Shown: positions 50,479-61,390 of the stretch, piece after piece
How positions within the stretch are numbered: the first letter of the stretch is position 1
Layout of the letters: the number at the start of each line of letters is the position of its first letter
Origin: Oreohelix idahoensis
Lineage: Eukaryota > Mollusca > Gastropoda > Stylommatophora > Oreohelicidae
Reading direction: 5' to 3'
Length of the DNA stretch: 64,000 bases
NCBI GenBank assembly: GCA_024509875.1
Contig: JAMPIV010005010.1
Location: forward strand, 607,001 to 671,000
The notes under the pieces: model-generated
Told to the model about the DNA's origin: nothing
The model's database searches: none
The model's input: only the letters and a program-made list of their open reading frames with translations
Position numbers and translations under genes: made by a program

Positions 50479-51240
50479 TCTTGGATCCTTGGCCCCTGAC
50501 TGACAAAGCAGTCAGTGGCCATCACTCCTAGTGGGATCTTGTAGGGCAGCAACAAACTGTCCCCATTTTGCTCAGTCGGTGGCTACCCTTCGTGCAGTGC
50601 CGCAGCTCTGGTTCATGCTTTGCATCTCAGCCTCCACTGTTCTCTCTGCCAGGTTGTCTTTGGTCTGCCTCTCTTTCACCTTCTGGGATCTGTAGCATAG
50701 CAGTTCTGGTGATGGTGTCAGGGTCCCTTCTGTGGACTTGGCCAACCCAGTTACAGCGTCTGCCCGCAATGATGGTGTGCATGCCTTTTTGACAGCACCA
50801 TGTAAGCAGTTCCTGGTTGGAGATGGTATTCAGCCACAACATTTGAAGAATTTTCCTTAGGCAGGTTGTATAGAAGGAGGATAATTTGTACATTTCCTTT
50901 TCTTTTACTCTCCAGCACTCCACGCCATACACAAGTACACAAAGTACGCAACTCTCGTATAATCTTAATTTGGTGTATGTGCTGTACTGAGATATATTTC
51001 CAAATGTTTAGATTTGCAAAGGCTGTTCTGGCTTTATTAATTTTGTTACTGATGTCTTTGCTTCTTCTGCCATCTGGTGTTACTATGCTTTCTAGATATG
51101 TAAATGTATATGTTTGTTCCATCATTGTGCTTATTAGCGTTTTTTGTCATTGCCACAGCTGTTTGGTTAGCTGTTTCAGCCATAGAGTAAGCTGTTTGTT
51201 GTCAAATGCCTTGTCAGCGTAACGTTGACGGTGATGTTAC
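50470..51240 (-). mobile_element. LINE 3' fragment
   Basis: The minus strand encodes TYTFTYLESIVTPDGRRSKD, INKARTAFANLNIWK, YGVECWRVKEKEMYKL, RKILQMLWLNTISNQELLTW and RRCNWVGQVHRRDPDTITRT with one frameshift near 50,900. The 3' end shares CACTGACTGCTTTG with 5100. Confidence 0.8.
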
Positions 51241-51324
51241 TTAATGATTTCTGGACCTTGATGTTCTGAGTTAACTAATGTCAGCTCATTCATTTTTATG
51301 GTGGTTATGTTCCTAATTTTTTAA

Positions 51325-51608
51325 TTTTGCCAGGCCGCAGCCGTATGGCCTACTCTTTACGATTTCCAACTGCCGAGGAATTTTTAACATGCGCAACTTG
51401 CACACGGAACCTACTTTTTTTTTGCCTTTGTCCGAGAAGGCTAGGCATCCGATCTTACTACCCATAAATCAGGGGGGAGTATGACATCATTAGAAACAAC
51501 TGGTTCTGAAAAAAATTTATATCAATTATATTCCCTGTACTGGGATCGAACCTGATACCTTTATAATTAGAAGCGGAAGCCATATCTCTTAGCCACTCTA
51601 ACCCCCAG
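51325..51608 (-). mobile_element. SINE-2 copy
   Basis: Head at the right (GGGTTAGAGTGGCTAAGAGA on minus), body, and CAGGCCGCAGCCGTATGGCC region at the left. The 3' tail is absent. Confidence 0.8.
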
Positions 51609-51612
51609 TTTA

Positions 51613-51920
51613 AATTTATAGAATGTGTGATTCTTGTATACACACATTGGGATCCTTGCCGATGCTACAGAGTTTGTGCACTGTGCTGCAACCCACCTTG
51701 TGTGATCTAAGGGAGAAAAGGCAATCGTTATTCTGGAATCCCCAGGGTAAAAGAGGAAGAAGAAGATGGAAAAAACACATGGAGAAAAGAACTGGAAACA
51801 TGTGAAGGGGATTGGGAAGGCAGTGAAAAACCTTGGGCGGAAGGCATGAGACAGGAGGATTTCTGGAAGGATTATGCTTCTTCGGTAGTTGATGGAGAAT
51901 GGTGATGATGATATTGATGA
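51613..51920 (+). mobile_element. SINE-2 tail joined to a LINE 3' end
   Basis: 51613-51715 is the SINE-2 tail (TATAGAATGTGTGATTCTTG). 51715-51920 continues with the LINE tail (CTGGAATCCCCAGGGTAAAA, GGAGAAAAGAACTGG, GATGATGATATTG). Confidence 0.65.
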
Positions 51921-51944
51921 TGAAGTTTATGCATCAATTTGAGG

Positions 51945-52430
51945 GTCGGAGAGGCTAAGTGGTATGGCATCTGCCTCGATTATAAAGGTACCAGGTTCAG
52001 TTCCCAGTAGAGGAAATATAATTTATGGAAATTTTTTTCAGAACTGGTGGTCCTAATGATGTCATATTCTCTATTGACCTCCTGGGTAGTGAGATTGGAT
52101 GCCTAGCCTTCTCAGATAAGGGCGAAAAATAGAAAGTCCTGTGTGTAAGTTGCGCACGTTAAAAAATCCCACGGCAGTTGGGAATCGTAAAGTAAAGGCC
52201 TATCAGGCCGCTGCCCCGGCAAAATTTAAAAATTAGAAACTTACCAACCACAAAAATATTTATTGAATGTGTCATTCCTATATACACACATTGGGATTCT
52301 TGCTGCTGCTATGGAGTTCATGCACTGTGCTGAGATCTTCATTGTGTGATCTAAGGGAGGAGATCAGAGCACTGATGGAGTCGTCCATGTGCAATGAAAA
52401 TAGTTCTTCAAGCCAAACTGAACAAATTTC
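51945..52430 (+). mobile_element. SINE-2, reference full-length copy
   Basis: About 485 bp: GGTCGGAGAGGCTAAGTGGT head with an A box, CAGGTTCAGTTCCC B box, body with CTGGGTAGTGAGATTGGATG, CGCTGCCCCGGCAAAATT, then the tail TATTTATTGAATGTGTCATT ... ATGGAGTCGTCCATGTGCAA. Confidence 0.85.
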
Positions 52431-52569
52431 TTGAAGTCTGATGTTAATTTGTTTGTTTTGTTTGCTGTTTCACTTGCTGTTATTTCAACACCTGATGTGT
52501 TATATTTACACTCCACTGTTCATTAAACTCTGTTATTTTTTACTAATTATCAGCTTTACATATATTTGG

Positions 52570-53262
52570 TTATAAGTTTAAATGGATATCAGCTGCATAG
52601 TAAACTGTGCTATGTATGGCATTTATGTCATTGTTACAGTTAAGATTTGTTATCTATGATACTGGTGATATCAGCTTTGCTGTAAACTGAGTCATATGTG
52701 ACATAAGTATCACTGTCATACTGACATATCATCACCTATGTGCTGTTCTGTTCCATCTCCATTTTTGACCAGAAGTGACCTGAGGTCATAAATCGATATC
52801 GTATAGTTTAGTCTATCATTCTACACAATATCTTACAGTTAGGATCATCGTCCAAAATGTAATTTTAATATGATATATCCGTCTTCAACTAGTAACCCAA
52901 AAAATGTGAACGCGTTTTTCTCAAAACAAGTCAAGTCGAGATGGAATAAAGCAGTACATAAGCGACGTTTTGTTATCGATACTAGTAGATTGGCTTTGTT
53001 GTAAACTGAGTTATACATGTCATTTGTAACACTGCTATAGTTACATTTGTTGTCTGTGATACCAGTGATGTCACTTTTGTTGTAAAGTAAGTCATACGTG
53101 ACCTTTGTACCACAGTTACAGTCACATTTGTTATTAAAAAAATACTGGTGTTATCAGCGTTGATGTAAAGTAAGTTAAACATGACATTTGTATCACTAAT
53201 AGTAACATTTTCTTTTCATGCTACTGGTAGTATCACTTTATGTTATATGTAAAATGTCATCA
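52570..53262. repeat. Degenerate repeat of roughly 90 bp
   Basis: Recurring TTTGTTGTAAACTGAGTTAT, ACATGACATTTGTATCACT and TGTGATACCAGTGATGTCAC themes. 52431-52569 shows nothing recognisable. No gene. Confidence 0.65.
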
Positions 53263-53269
53263 GTATTAT

Positions 53270-53590
53270 AGTAAAGTTTGTTATCCATTAATAGTGGTTG
53301 GCATCATGTTATCCATTAATAGTGGTTGGCATCATGTTATCCATTAATAGTGGTTGGCATCACGTTATCTATTAATAGTGGTTGGCATCATGTTATCCAT
53401 TAATAGTGGTTGGCATCATGTTATCTGTTAATAGTGGTTGGCATCATGTTATCTATTAATAGTGGTTGGCATCATGTTATCCATTAATAGTGGTTGGCAT
53501 CATGTTATCCATTAATAGTGGTTGGCATCATGTTATCCATTAATAGTGGTTGGCATCATGTTATCTATTAATAGAGATTGGCATCAGCAT
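53270..53590. repeat. 28-bp minisatellite, about 11 copies
   Basis: Unit GTTATCCATTAATAGTGGTT GGCATCAT; nearly uniform. Confidence 0.93.
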
Positions 53591-53689
53591 TGTGGAAAAT
53601 TGTTTTGCGTTAATTCTAAACATAGCATGAAAAAGTCATGTTTGTTAACAGATGAGCCCAATCTTGACTCACTGCAGTAAAAAGGTAAA

Positions 53690-53950
53690 GGATCCTGTTA
53701 CATGCCCATCGAGACATATTGGGAATATGGTGTTAGGCAATTGTTGACCATACGCTACACTAGGGTTGATGAGGTCAGCATCATGTCAGCCACATTTAAC
53801 CTTCCCAGAGTTGCTGGGGTACCCAATTCATGAGGCTGGGTCGACCTTGGAACCGTTTGCGGTCTAAAAAATCCCACCTCAACTGGGGATCGAACCATGG
53901 ACCACTGAGTTTGGAAGCCAGTGCACTAACCACTGCGCTACCACAGCTCT
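53690..53950 (-). mobile_element. SINE-1 copy
   Basis: Minus orientation; AGAGCTGTGGTAGCGCAGTG head and GGTTCGATCC B box, with a 3' end GGATCC at the left. Confidence 0.85.
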
Positions 53951-54011
53951 TACCAGCAGTACAGCTGAAAGAAATATTTGAACAACTTGGAAACAGCTTG
54001 TTGACATTAGC

Positions 54012-55806
54012 ATGTTGGTCCAATGCAACAATCAAATGTAGTACTAAACCATCAGAGCAATGCAACAATCAAATGTAGTACTAAACCAACAGAGCAATGC
54101 AACAATCAAATGTAGTACTAAACCAACAGAGCAATGCAACAATCAAATGTAGTACTAAACCATCAGAGCTATGCAACAATCAAATGTAGTACTAAACCAA
54201 CAGAGCAATGCAACAATCAAATGTAGTACTAAACCATCAGAGCAATGCAACAATCAAATGTAGTACTAAACCAACAGAGCAATGCAACAATCAAATGTAG
54301 TACTAAACCATCAGAGCAATGCAACAATCAAATGTAGTACTAAACCATCAGAGCAATGCAACAATCAAATGTAGTACTAAACCATCAGAGCAATGCAACA
54401 ATCAAATGTAGTACTAAACCATCAGAGCAATGCAACAATCAAATGTAGTACTAAACCAACAGAGCAATGCAACAATCAAATGTAGTACTAAACCATCAGA
54501 GCAATGCAACAATCAAATGTAGTACTAAACCATCAGAGCAATGTAATAATCAAATGTAGTACTAAACCAACAGAGCAATGCAACAATCAAATGTAGTACT
54601 AAACCATCAGAGCAATGCAACAATCAAATGTAGTACTAAACCATCAGAGCAATGCAACAATCAAATGTAGTACTAAACCATCAGAGCAATGCAACAATCA
54701 AATGTAGTACTAAACCATCAGAGCAATGCAACAATCAAATGTAGTACTAAACCATCAGAGCAATGCAACAATCAAATGTAGTACTAAACCATCAGAGCAA
54801 TGCAACAATCAAATGTAGTACTAAACCATCAGAGCAATGCAACAATCAAATGTAGTACTAAACCATCAGAGCAATGCAACAATCAAATGTAGTACTAAAC
54901 CATCAGAGCAATGCAACAATCAAATGTAGTACTAAACCATCAGAGCAATGCAACAATCAAATGTAGTACTAAACCATCAGAGCAATGCAACAATCAAATG
55001 TAGTACTAAACCATCAGAGCAATGCAACAATCAAATGTAGTACTAAACCATCAGAGCAATGCAACAATCAAATGTAGTACTAAACCATCAGAGCAATGCA
55101 ACAATCAAATGTAGTACTAAACCATCAGAGCAATGCAACAATCAAATGTAGTACTAAACCATCAGAGCAATGCAACAATCAAATGTAGTACTAAACCATC
55201 AGAGCAATGCAACAATCAAATGTAGTACTAAACCATCAGAGCAATGCAACAATCAAATGTAGTACTAAACCATCAGAGCAATGCAACAATCAAATGTAGT
55301 ACTAAACCAACAGAGCAATGCAACAATCAAATGTAGTACTAAACCAACAGAGCAATGCAACAATCAAATGTAGTACTAAACCATCAGAGCAATGCAACAA
55401 TCAAATGTAGTACTAAACCATCAGAGCAATGCAACAATCAAATGTAGTACTAAACCATCAGAGCAATGCAACAATCAAATGTAGTACTAAACCATCAGAG
55501 CAATGCAACAATCAAATGTAGTACTAAACCATCAGAGCAATGCAACAATCAAATGTAGTACTAACCAACAGAGCAATGCAACAATCAAATGTAATACTAA
55601 AAACCAACAGAGCAATGCAACAATCAAATGTAATACTAAACCAACAGAGCAATGCAACAATCAAATGTAGTACTAAACCATCAGAGCAATGCAACAATCA
55701 AATGTAGTACTAAACCATCAGAGCAATGCAACAATCAAATGTAGTACTAAACCATCAGAGCAATGTAACAATCAAATGTAGTACTAAACCAACAGAGCAA
55801 TGCAAG
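54012..55806. repeat. 37-bp minisatellite, about 48 copies
   Basis: Unit AATGCAACAATCAAATGTAG TACTAAACCATCAGAGC. The main variant site is CCATCAG/CCAACAG; the CCAACAG form clusters at both ends and the centre is fixed for CCATCAG. The largest array in the window. Confidence 0.96.
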
Positions 55807-55861
55807 CATGAGATGCTTAGTCAGGATCAATGCAAAGTGTAAGAATTTAAAAAAAAAGTAA

Positions 55862-56075
55862 AAATGGTCCCATAGCAGATACTGCCATAGTTGAATGAAG
55901 TGTTGGAGACTTCACATATACTAGGTCTCAGCTTTATGAGGTGGGGGGTGATAAGTTCCCTTCCTCTCTGCCTATGCCTACCCTAACTCAAGAGTAGGGT
56001 CAGGTCCGCATTTACATCTCTATAAGATAATAGGAAACTCTTTACAGAGCAATACAACAGGAGGCAATCTGATCA
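55862..56075 (-). mobile_element. SINE-3 copy
   Basis: GTCCCATAGCAGATACTGCC ... GTTGGAGACTTCAC ... TAACTCAAGAGTAGGGTCAG; relative of 43618 and 57470. A poly-C tract (56096-56123) follows. Confidence 0.65.
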
Positions 56076-56224
56076 TCAGAAGAGGTCTCTCTCACACCCC
56101 CCCCCCCCCCCCCCCACCCCCCCCGTTCGACAAGTGTTTCGGCCCAGTATACTCCTTTACACTCAGGGGGGCGGGCCCACTTGGGTCACGACTCCCAAGT
56201 GTCTCAGCCTCCTGTTGTACTGAG

Positions 56225-56478
56225 CCACATATAGACTAATCCCATTCTTTGTATCAGATGGCCAGACACAGTCAGATACTCAAATCTGTGGGATAGAACT
56301 AGACAATCACCACCAGATGCCTGTATCCCATTCTTTGTATCAGATGGCCAGACACAGTCAGATACTCAAATCTGTGGGATAGAACTAGACAATCACCACC
56401 AGATGCCTGTATCCCATTCTTTGTATCAGATGGCCAGACACAGTCAGATACTCAAATCTGTGGGATAGAACTAGACAA
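56225..56478. repeat. 86-bp tandem repeat, 3 copies
   Basis: Units ATCCCATTCTTTGTATCAGA ... CACCACCAGATGCCTGT, practically identical; the last is partial. Ends 165 bp before the GRK PH exon. Confidence 0.93.
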
Positions 56479-56644
56479 CAAGCACAGAGTTGAGTTGTGA
56501 GAAAATTTATAATTTTGTGAAAAAGGTAGTTGATTTTCAGGCTATAAGATACATTTGTCTATATGTTTGAGTTTCCTCCAGCATAACTGACTGAAAGATA
56601 GCACTGACTATATTAAATATTGTGTCAATCATCCACATGTTCAG

Positions 56645-56802
56645 CTGGTCCGACAGACTGCATTGTAGAGGGTGAGGTGTTGAAGCTGGTGGGATCTTTC
56701 AATCAGTCATGGGCAAAGAAACATCTGAAACTTTACCCCAACCGACTTGAGTTTTACCAGAAGGCCAGAGATGGCTCAGTACCGAAGGGAAAGGGTGTGG
56801 AG
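56645..56802 (+). CDS. GRK2: GRK2/3-type exon: start of PH domain
   Basis: Two bases complete an Ala codon. Then GPTDCIVEGEVLKLVGSFNQ, SWAKKHLKLYPNRLEFYQKA and RDGSVPKGKGVE follow. This matches the first strands of the GRK2 PH domain (DCIMHGYMSK...W..R...LFPNRLEW), which binds PIP2 and G-beta-gamma and brings the kinase to the membrane. Retention of DCI, W, YPNRLE and the following basic run supports the call, but this is clearly more diverged than the kinase exons. The borders are GTTCAG before 56645 and GTAGGT at 56803. Phase 0 at the end. The remaining PH exons lie outside the window. Confidence 0.87.
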
Positions 56803-56941
56803 GTAGGTTTTTGTTTGTTTGTTTTCTTTGCAAGTTAAATTGGAAATATGTTAACAAAATGTTGTTTGACCTAAAAATGAAATAATGGACGGAAAATAAA
56901 TCCTTTGTTTTAATCTTGTTACTGTGTGCAGCAGAGTCATA

Positions 56942-57250
56942 TTATATACTTCCATAATCTATTTTTCTTCTAATAAAAGAATTATAATAAGTGAGCAATG
57001 TCTTAGTGCTTGCACCCCATCCATTACCATTCAAATATCTTAACAAGTTAGTCAATCCTCTGCAAGACTCCACTAGTTTATCTATGTGTTTATTCCAGTT
57101 TAGCTGTTGGTCCAATGTCATTCCTAGATATCGAGTGGTTTGCACGGTATTAATGTTGTGCCCTTGGATATTTATGTCTATAATTTTATTTTTCACAACC
57201 CTACCTTTCCTGAAGATCATTCCCATTGTTTTATTTGTATTCATATGATA
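56942..57250 (-). mobile_element. LINE RT C-terminal fragment (Jockey-like)
   Basis: The minus strand reads NKTMGMIFRKGRVVKNKIID, VQTTRYLGMTLDQQLNWNKH, IDKLVESCRGLTNLLRYLNG and SFIRRKIDYGSI, the thumb region after the RT active site. Truncated on both sides. Confidence 0.85.
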
Positions 57251-57254
57251 CTTT

Positions 57255-57430
57255 TCTCATGCATGTCCTACTAGGCAACTGAGGTTGTGCATGGGGCTGG
57301 TAACCTCAGCTTGAAAAAAAATTGCTACAGGAACCACCTACTGGAGCATGTGAATGCTTTGTGCAGGCTTCCTGCAAGGTGACAGATGCTGTGGTGGTTC
57401 CATGCTCCTTAGGGAACAAGCAGGAAAATG
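57255..57430. mobile_element. SINE-4 type repeat
   Basis: GCAACTGAGGTTGTGCATGG ... GGAACCACCTACTGGAG ... GCTTCCTGCAAGGTG; relative of 5217 and 61135. Confidence 0.55.
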
Positions 57431-57469
57431 ATGACTAAGTCACTTTGAAGGATAAATGGTATGATAGTA

Positions 57470-57700
57470 CCATGGCAGATGCTGCTGTAAGGGAGTCAAG
57501 TGTTAAAGAGTTCACCTGTAACTTGTGAGGTGAGGTGACCAGCTCCCATCATCACTACCTTTGCCTTCTCTAACTCAAGAGAGAAGTCATGTACCATTGT
57601 TGCAGTTTGGTAGACTGGAGATGGACCTGACCTGGTTTTGAACCTGTCCTTTAGCCTCAAGAAGCAAGCATACTAACCACTCTGCCTCCTTGAGGATACG
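57470..57700 (-). mobile_element. SINE-3 copy with preserved head
   Basis: The minus strand starts AGGAGGCAGAGTGGTTAGTA (A box) and has GGTTCAAAACC (B-box-like), then the shared body. The best evidence that SINE-3 is tRNA-headed. Confidence 0.72.
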
Positions 57701-57769
57701 TTTATCAAAAACATAAATTTTAACTACAGTAATAAATTATATAGGTAGTCCCATAGCAGAAAGTGCCAT

Positions 57770-57855
57770 AGGGTTGTTATTGTTGTTGGTGTTGTTGTTG
57801 TTGGTGTTTGTTGGTGCTGGTGTTGTTGTTGTCATTGTTGTTGTTGTTTGTTGAA
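57770..57855. repeat. GTT-rich microsatellite
   Basis: TTGTTGTTGGTGTTGTTGTT repeats. Confidence 0.9.
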
Positions 57856-57964
57856 CTAGAGCTGCTGAGCTTCTCGCTCTTTTGTAGCCAATACAAAGTT
57901 GAACACTCCTTGGTATTATCTACACTGTAGATCTAGGCTTTTCCTGTGGCTTTTCTGCCAGTTG
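57856..57964. repeat. Dispersed repeat shared with 31722-31860
   Basis: CTGCTGAGCTTCTCGCTCTT ... ACTGTAGATCTAGGCTTTTC; inverted with respect to the other copy. Confidence 0.7.
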
Positions 57965-58320
57965 TCCTAGTGATGTTATACTCCCCCCCTGGTCTCCTGG
58001 GTAGTGAGATCAGGTGCCTAGCCTTCTCGGATTCAAGCGAAAAAATAGGAGGTCCCGTGTGCAAGTTGTGCACGTTAAAAAATCTCTTTGCTGTTGGAAA
58101 TCGTAAAGAGTATGGCATAAGGTCGCTGCCGTGGCAAAATTAAAAAATTTGAAACCTACCCACCACAAAAATATTTATAGAATGTGTGATTCGTATATAC
58201 ACACATAGGGACTCTTGCTAGTGGTACAGAGCTCATGCACCATGCTGAGATCCTCCTTGTGTGATAGGAGCACTGATGGAGTTGTCCGGGTGCAACAAAG
58301 ATGATCCTTAAAACCAAAAC
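57965..58320 (+). mobile_element. SINE-2 copy lacking its tRNA head
   Basis: Starts at the CCTGGTCTCCTGGGTAGTGA block and runs through the tail to TGGAGTTGTCCGGGTGCAAC. Confidence 0.78.
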
Positions 58321-58324
58321 CAGC

Positions 58325-58680
58325 AAACCAACAACCAAGAAGTTACGAACTTTTGTAAGTGGGTGCTTGTGTAGAACAGAGGGATTCAAACGGTATGACA
58401 AATGTGGAACTGATGGCAAGGACCAGGCAAGTGGCAGTGGAACAAGAGATGGAAAGAAAATGATGGCGATGGATAGGATACACATTGAAGAAACCTGCTG
58501 ATAGCATTACAAGACAGTCCTTGTTCAGATGTCTCAAGTAAACCAAGCTAACACAGAGAGAAAAGTACTGGGGACAGAAATAAAAGGGACAAATAAGACA
58601 TGAGCGGATGGCACAAGACAGGAGGATTTGGTTGGAGTTTGTTGAAGGCCTATGCTCCTGAGGGAGCTAAAGGGTGATTA
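58325..58680 (+). mobile_element. LINE 3'-end fragment
   Basis: The plus strand has KKLRTFVSGCLCRTEGFKRY, then broken frames with GGATAGGATACACATTGAAG and the family end GGCCTATGCTCCTGAGGGAG CTAAAGG. Confidence 0.72.
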
Positions 58681-58689
58681 ATGAGTGAA

Positions 58690-58995
58690 TGTAGACAAGT
58701 GAACATAAGCAAGTTAATGTAAGACATGTGAACATAGGCAAGTTAACGTAAGACATGTGAACATAGGCAAGTTAACGTAAGACATGTGAACATAGGCAAG
58801 TTAACTTAAGACGTGAACATAGACAAGTTAACGTAAGACATGTGAACATAGGCAAGTTAACGTAAGACATGTGAATATAGGTTAGTGAATGTAGGCATGT
58901 GAATGTAGGCATATGAACATAGACAAGTTACTGTAGGCTTGTGAACATAGGCAAGTGAATGTAGGCATGTGAACATAGACAAGTGAATGTAGACA
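58690..58995. repeat. 29-bp minisatellite, about 10 copies
   Basis: Unit GTGAACATAGGCAAGTTAAC GTAAGACAT, decaying to the right into GTGAATGTAGGCAT variants. Confidence 0.9.
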
Positions 58996-58999
58996 TTTC

Positions 59000-59135
59000 T
59001 TCGCCATTTTAGACTATTTTTTTTTTCATTTTCTTCGCCATTTTAGATTTTATTTTTGTTTTGTTCGCCATTTTAGACATTATTTTCTTTTTCATTTTCT
59101 TTGCCATTTTAGACTTTTTTTTTTCATTCTTCGCC
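59000..59135. repeat. TTCGCCATTTTAGAC repeats with T runs
   Basis: Four copies of TCTTCGCCATTTTAGAC separated by T-rich spacers. Confidence 0.85.
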
Positions 59136-59199
59136 ATGATCAGATTGTCTGCTGTTGTGTCGCTCTGTATAGTTTCCTATCATCTTGGATATAAATGAG

Positions 59200-59372
59200 G
59201 ATACACATCTGTAACCTTTTATCCAAATTCCTTGGGGATAACTTTCGTTTCAGAAACTGGGTTTTTTCAGATGTCGCCCAAATTGTGTTGAAAAAGTAGC
59301 CCAAATAAACTTTTGATTTTCCGAAAATTTCAGTTTTTGGGTGTTTGGCTAAAAGATTATAGACCTGTATAC
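59200..59372. mobile_element. MITE related to 49400-49660
   Basis: CTGTAACCTTTTATCCAAAT at the left and, inverted, ACAGGTCTATAATCTTTTAG at the right. Short, no ORF. Confidence 0.65.
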
Positions 59373-59439
59373 AGATTTTAAAATAAGGAGAGACTTTGAT
59401 GTGGGCAGTGTGAAGTAACTGTGTAAGGAATAGTTTCTA

Positions 59440-60060
59440 GAACATTTGACACATATGCTTACATACAGGACACAGGGTCAGAGAGATGTGGTTGCACAGA
59501 AAAATGTTAAGAATACCACGGATAGCTAAACAAGGAATAATGACGATGTCCTGAAATAAGCCAATGGGCAGAGGAAACTTATTATTCACATTAGAAGGCA
59601 GCGGTGCACTTTCTTGAGGCATGCTATGGGAAGAAGGAAGCTGGAAAATGTTGTGACAACTGGAGCAAATTGAAGGATTGGTTTGGTTTGGTTTGGTTTT
59701 TTTAAGGACTCTCTTCATTGCACATGGACAACTCCATCAGTCGTTCGATCTCCTCCCTTAGATCATACAAGGAGGATCTCAGCACAGTGCATGAACTCCG
59801 TAGCACTAGCGAGAATTCCAGTGTGTGTAAATAGGAATCACACATTCTATAAATATTTTTGTGGTAGGTAGGTTTCTCATTTTTAAATTTTGCCAGGAAT
59901 TGAAGGAAAAAAAGATTTAGAGGATGAGAAAGTGACAAGATACTGGACAGGTTGACATCATGGCATGGAAAGAAGTCAATAGCAGAATTGATAAACAGAA
60001 AGTTGTGGAGAGACGTGATCACCTAAGCCAGCAGGCATGGTACTTGAAGAAGAATGATTA
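59440..60060 (+). mobile_element. LINE 3' fragment split by a SINE-2
   Basis: GTGCACTTTCTTGAGGCATG ... TGGAGCAAATTGAAGGA, interrupted, then GGAATTGAAGGAAAAAAAGA ... GGCATGGTACTTGAAGAAGA. Same family as 41553. Confidence 0.75.
59697..59893 (-). mobile_element. SINE-2 tail copy nested in a LINE
   Basis: TTTTTTAAGGACTCTCTTCATTG ... TTTTGTGGTAGGTAGG, flanked by AATTGAAGGA (59668 region and 59896 region), the presumed target duplication. Head missing. Confidence 0.75.
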
Positions 60061-60139
60061 CAGGGCCTTCATTAGGGGATGAGGCAAGAAACAATGACGT
60101 TTCTTTTTTTTTGTTTTTTTTTGTTTGTTCAGTTTTTGC

Positions 60140-60365
60140 CTTCTTATAGCGAGGCGCGTTCCTTTCAACCTATTTGGTTATATCAGAGCGCATTTACCAT
60201 CCAAAAAAAAAGTCAACTCTGTTGAACTGCTAACCCAATCAGCGTTGATAGATACTAAGTCCTGACAAGGACTAACATTATCTATCTGCTAGCATAAAGC
60301 CCTAAATAGGACTCGCCAGCTACACCAACGCCCGAGCTAGATTGATCGATGATAAGTTGCAGACA
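60140..60365 (+). repeat. Dispersed repeat related to 6541-6720
   Basis: AGCGAGGCGCGTTCCTTTCA ... TATATCAGAGCGCATTTACC ... TACTAAGTCCTGACAAGGAC. Here the CCTGAAAAGGAC-like motif is present only 2-3 times, showing the unamplified state of the array at 6710. Confidence 0.65.
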
Positions 60366-60479
60366 TTAACAATGACGTGAGTAGTCAATCACATAAGACT
60401 TTGTAAAATGACTCAAGTCTAAGACTTTTTTATAAATGACTCAAGTCATGTTGGTGCATTTCATTTTATGGTCAGAGTC

Positions 60480-61095
60480 AATCAATCAATCAATACCCTT
60501 TAGCTCCCCAAGGAGCATAGGCCTTCAACAAACACATGCCAAGTCCTCCTGTCCTGTGTCATACGCTCAAGTTCTTTCCATGTTTTCCTCATCATTTTTA
60601 CCTCTGTATCCAGTTCTCTTCTCCGTGTGTTTTTTGGTCTACCTCTGCCTCTCTTACCCTGGTGATTCCAGAGCAAGGACTGCCTTGTAATGCTGTTAAC
60701 AGGTTTCCTCAATGTGTATCCTATCCAGCGCCAGCGTCTTTTTCTCAGCTCTTGTTCCATTGGCACTTGTCTGGTTCTTGTCATCAATTCCACATTTGTG
60801 ACTTTGTCATACCATTTCAGTCCTTCTATTCTATGCAAGCACCCGTTTATAAAAGTCTGTTGCTGTTTGGTTGTTGTTTTTGTTGCTCTCCATGTCTCAG
60901 AACCATACAATAGGACTGACTTCACATTTAAGTTGAAGATTCTTATTTTCGTGTTGGACTTGATGTCTCTTATTCTCCATATGTTTCCCAATGCAACGAA
61001 AGCTCCTCTTGCTTTTTGTATTCTTATTTTGATATCATTGTCTGTCCCTCCAGCTTTGTCTATATTACTACCAATATTTGATCTTAGTGACACAG
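60480..61095 (-). mobile_element. LINE 3' fragment, best copy of the WIGHTL family
   Basis: The minus strand encodes MSLRSNIGSNIDKAGGTDND, SVLLYGSETWRATKTTTKQQ, GLKWYDKVTNVELMTRTRQV, RKRRWRWIGYTLRKPVNSIT and GKRGRGRPKNTRRRE, to WHVFVEGLCSLGS and a stop at 60500. It is preceded on the plus strand by ATCAATCAATCAAT, the family's tail repeat. It serves as the reference for the broken copies elsewhere in the window. Confidence 0.88.
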
Positions 61096-61134
61096 AAACT
61101 GTGACCTTGAGTTCTTGTATGTTTCACCATCATT

Positions 61135-61390
61135 TTCCTTTGTGCTCCTTATGGAGCATGCAGCCACCACCACAGCTGGTCCCCTTGCAGGAAGCTTGTG
61201 TCTAGCATTTACATGCTCTTGTGGTGGTGGTGGTTTCTGTAGCAGTCTGTTTGACATGATGAGGTTGCCACCCTCAAGCACAGCCTCAAGTTGGTTGGCC
61301 TTCCATGATATGCCTGAGTGTGCAGTAGACCTATCCTTTATTTGTCTCTTCAGAGACCCCCCGCCCCTAGTAACTACACGGGGCTGTTTT
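61135..61390. mobile_element. SINE-4 type repeat
   Basis: GTGCTCCTTATGGAGCATGC, CTTGCAGGAAGCTTGTG, GTGGTGGTGGTTTCTGTAGC, ATGATGAGGTTGCCACCCTC. The longest copy; family not assigned. Confidence 0.55.

Noticed and set aside
54012..55806. CRISPR-like regularity of the 37-bp array (also 43-bp and 46-bp arrays)
   Set aside because: The units abut without unique spacers, no cas genes exist and the context is a eukaryotic intron; these are minisatellites.
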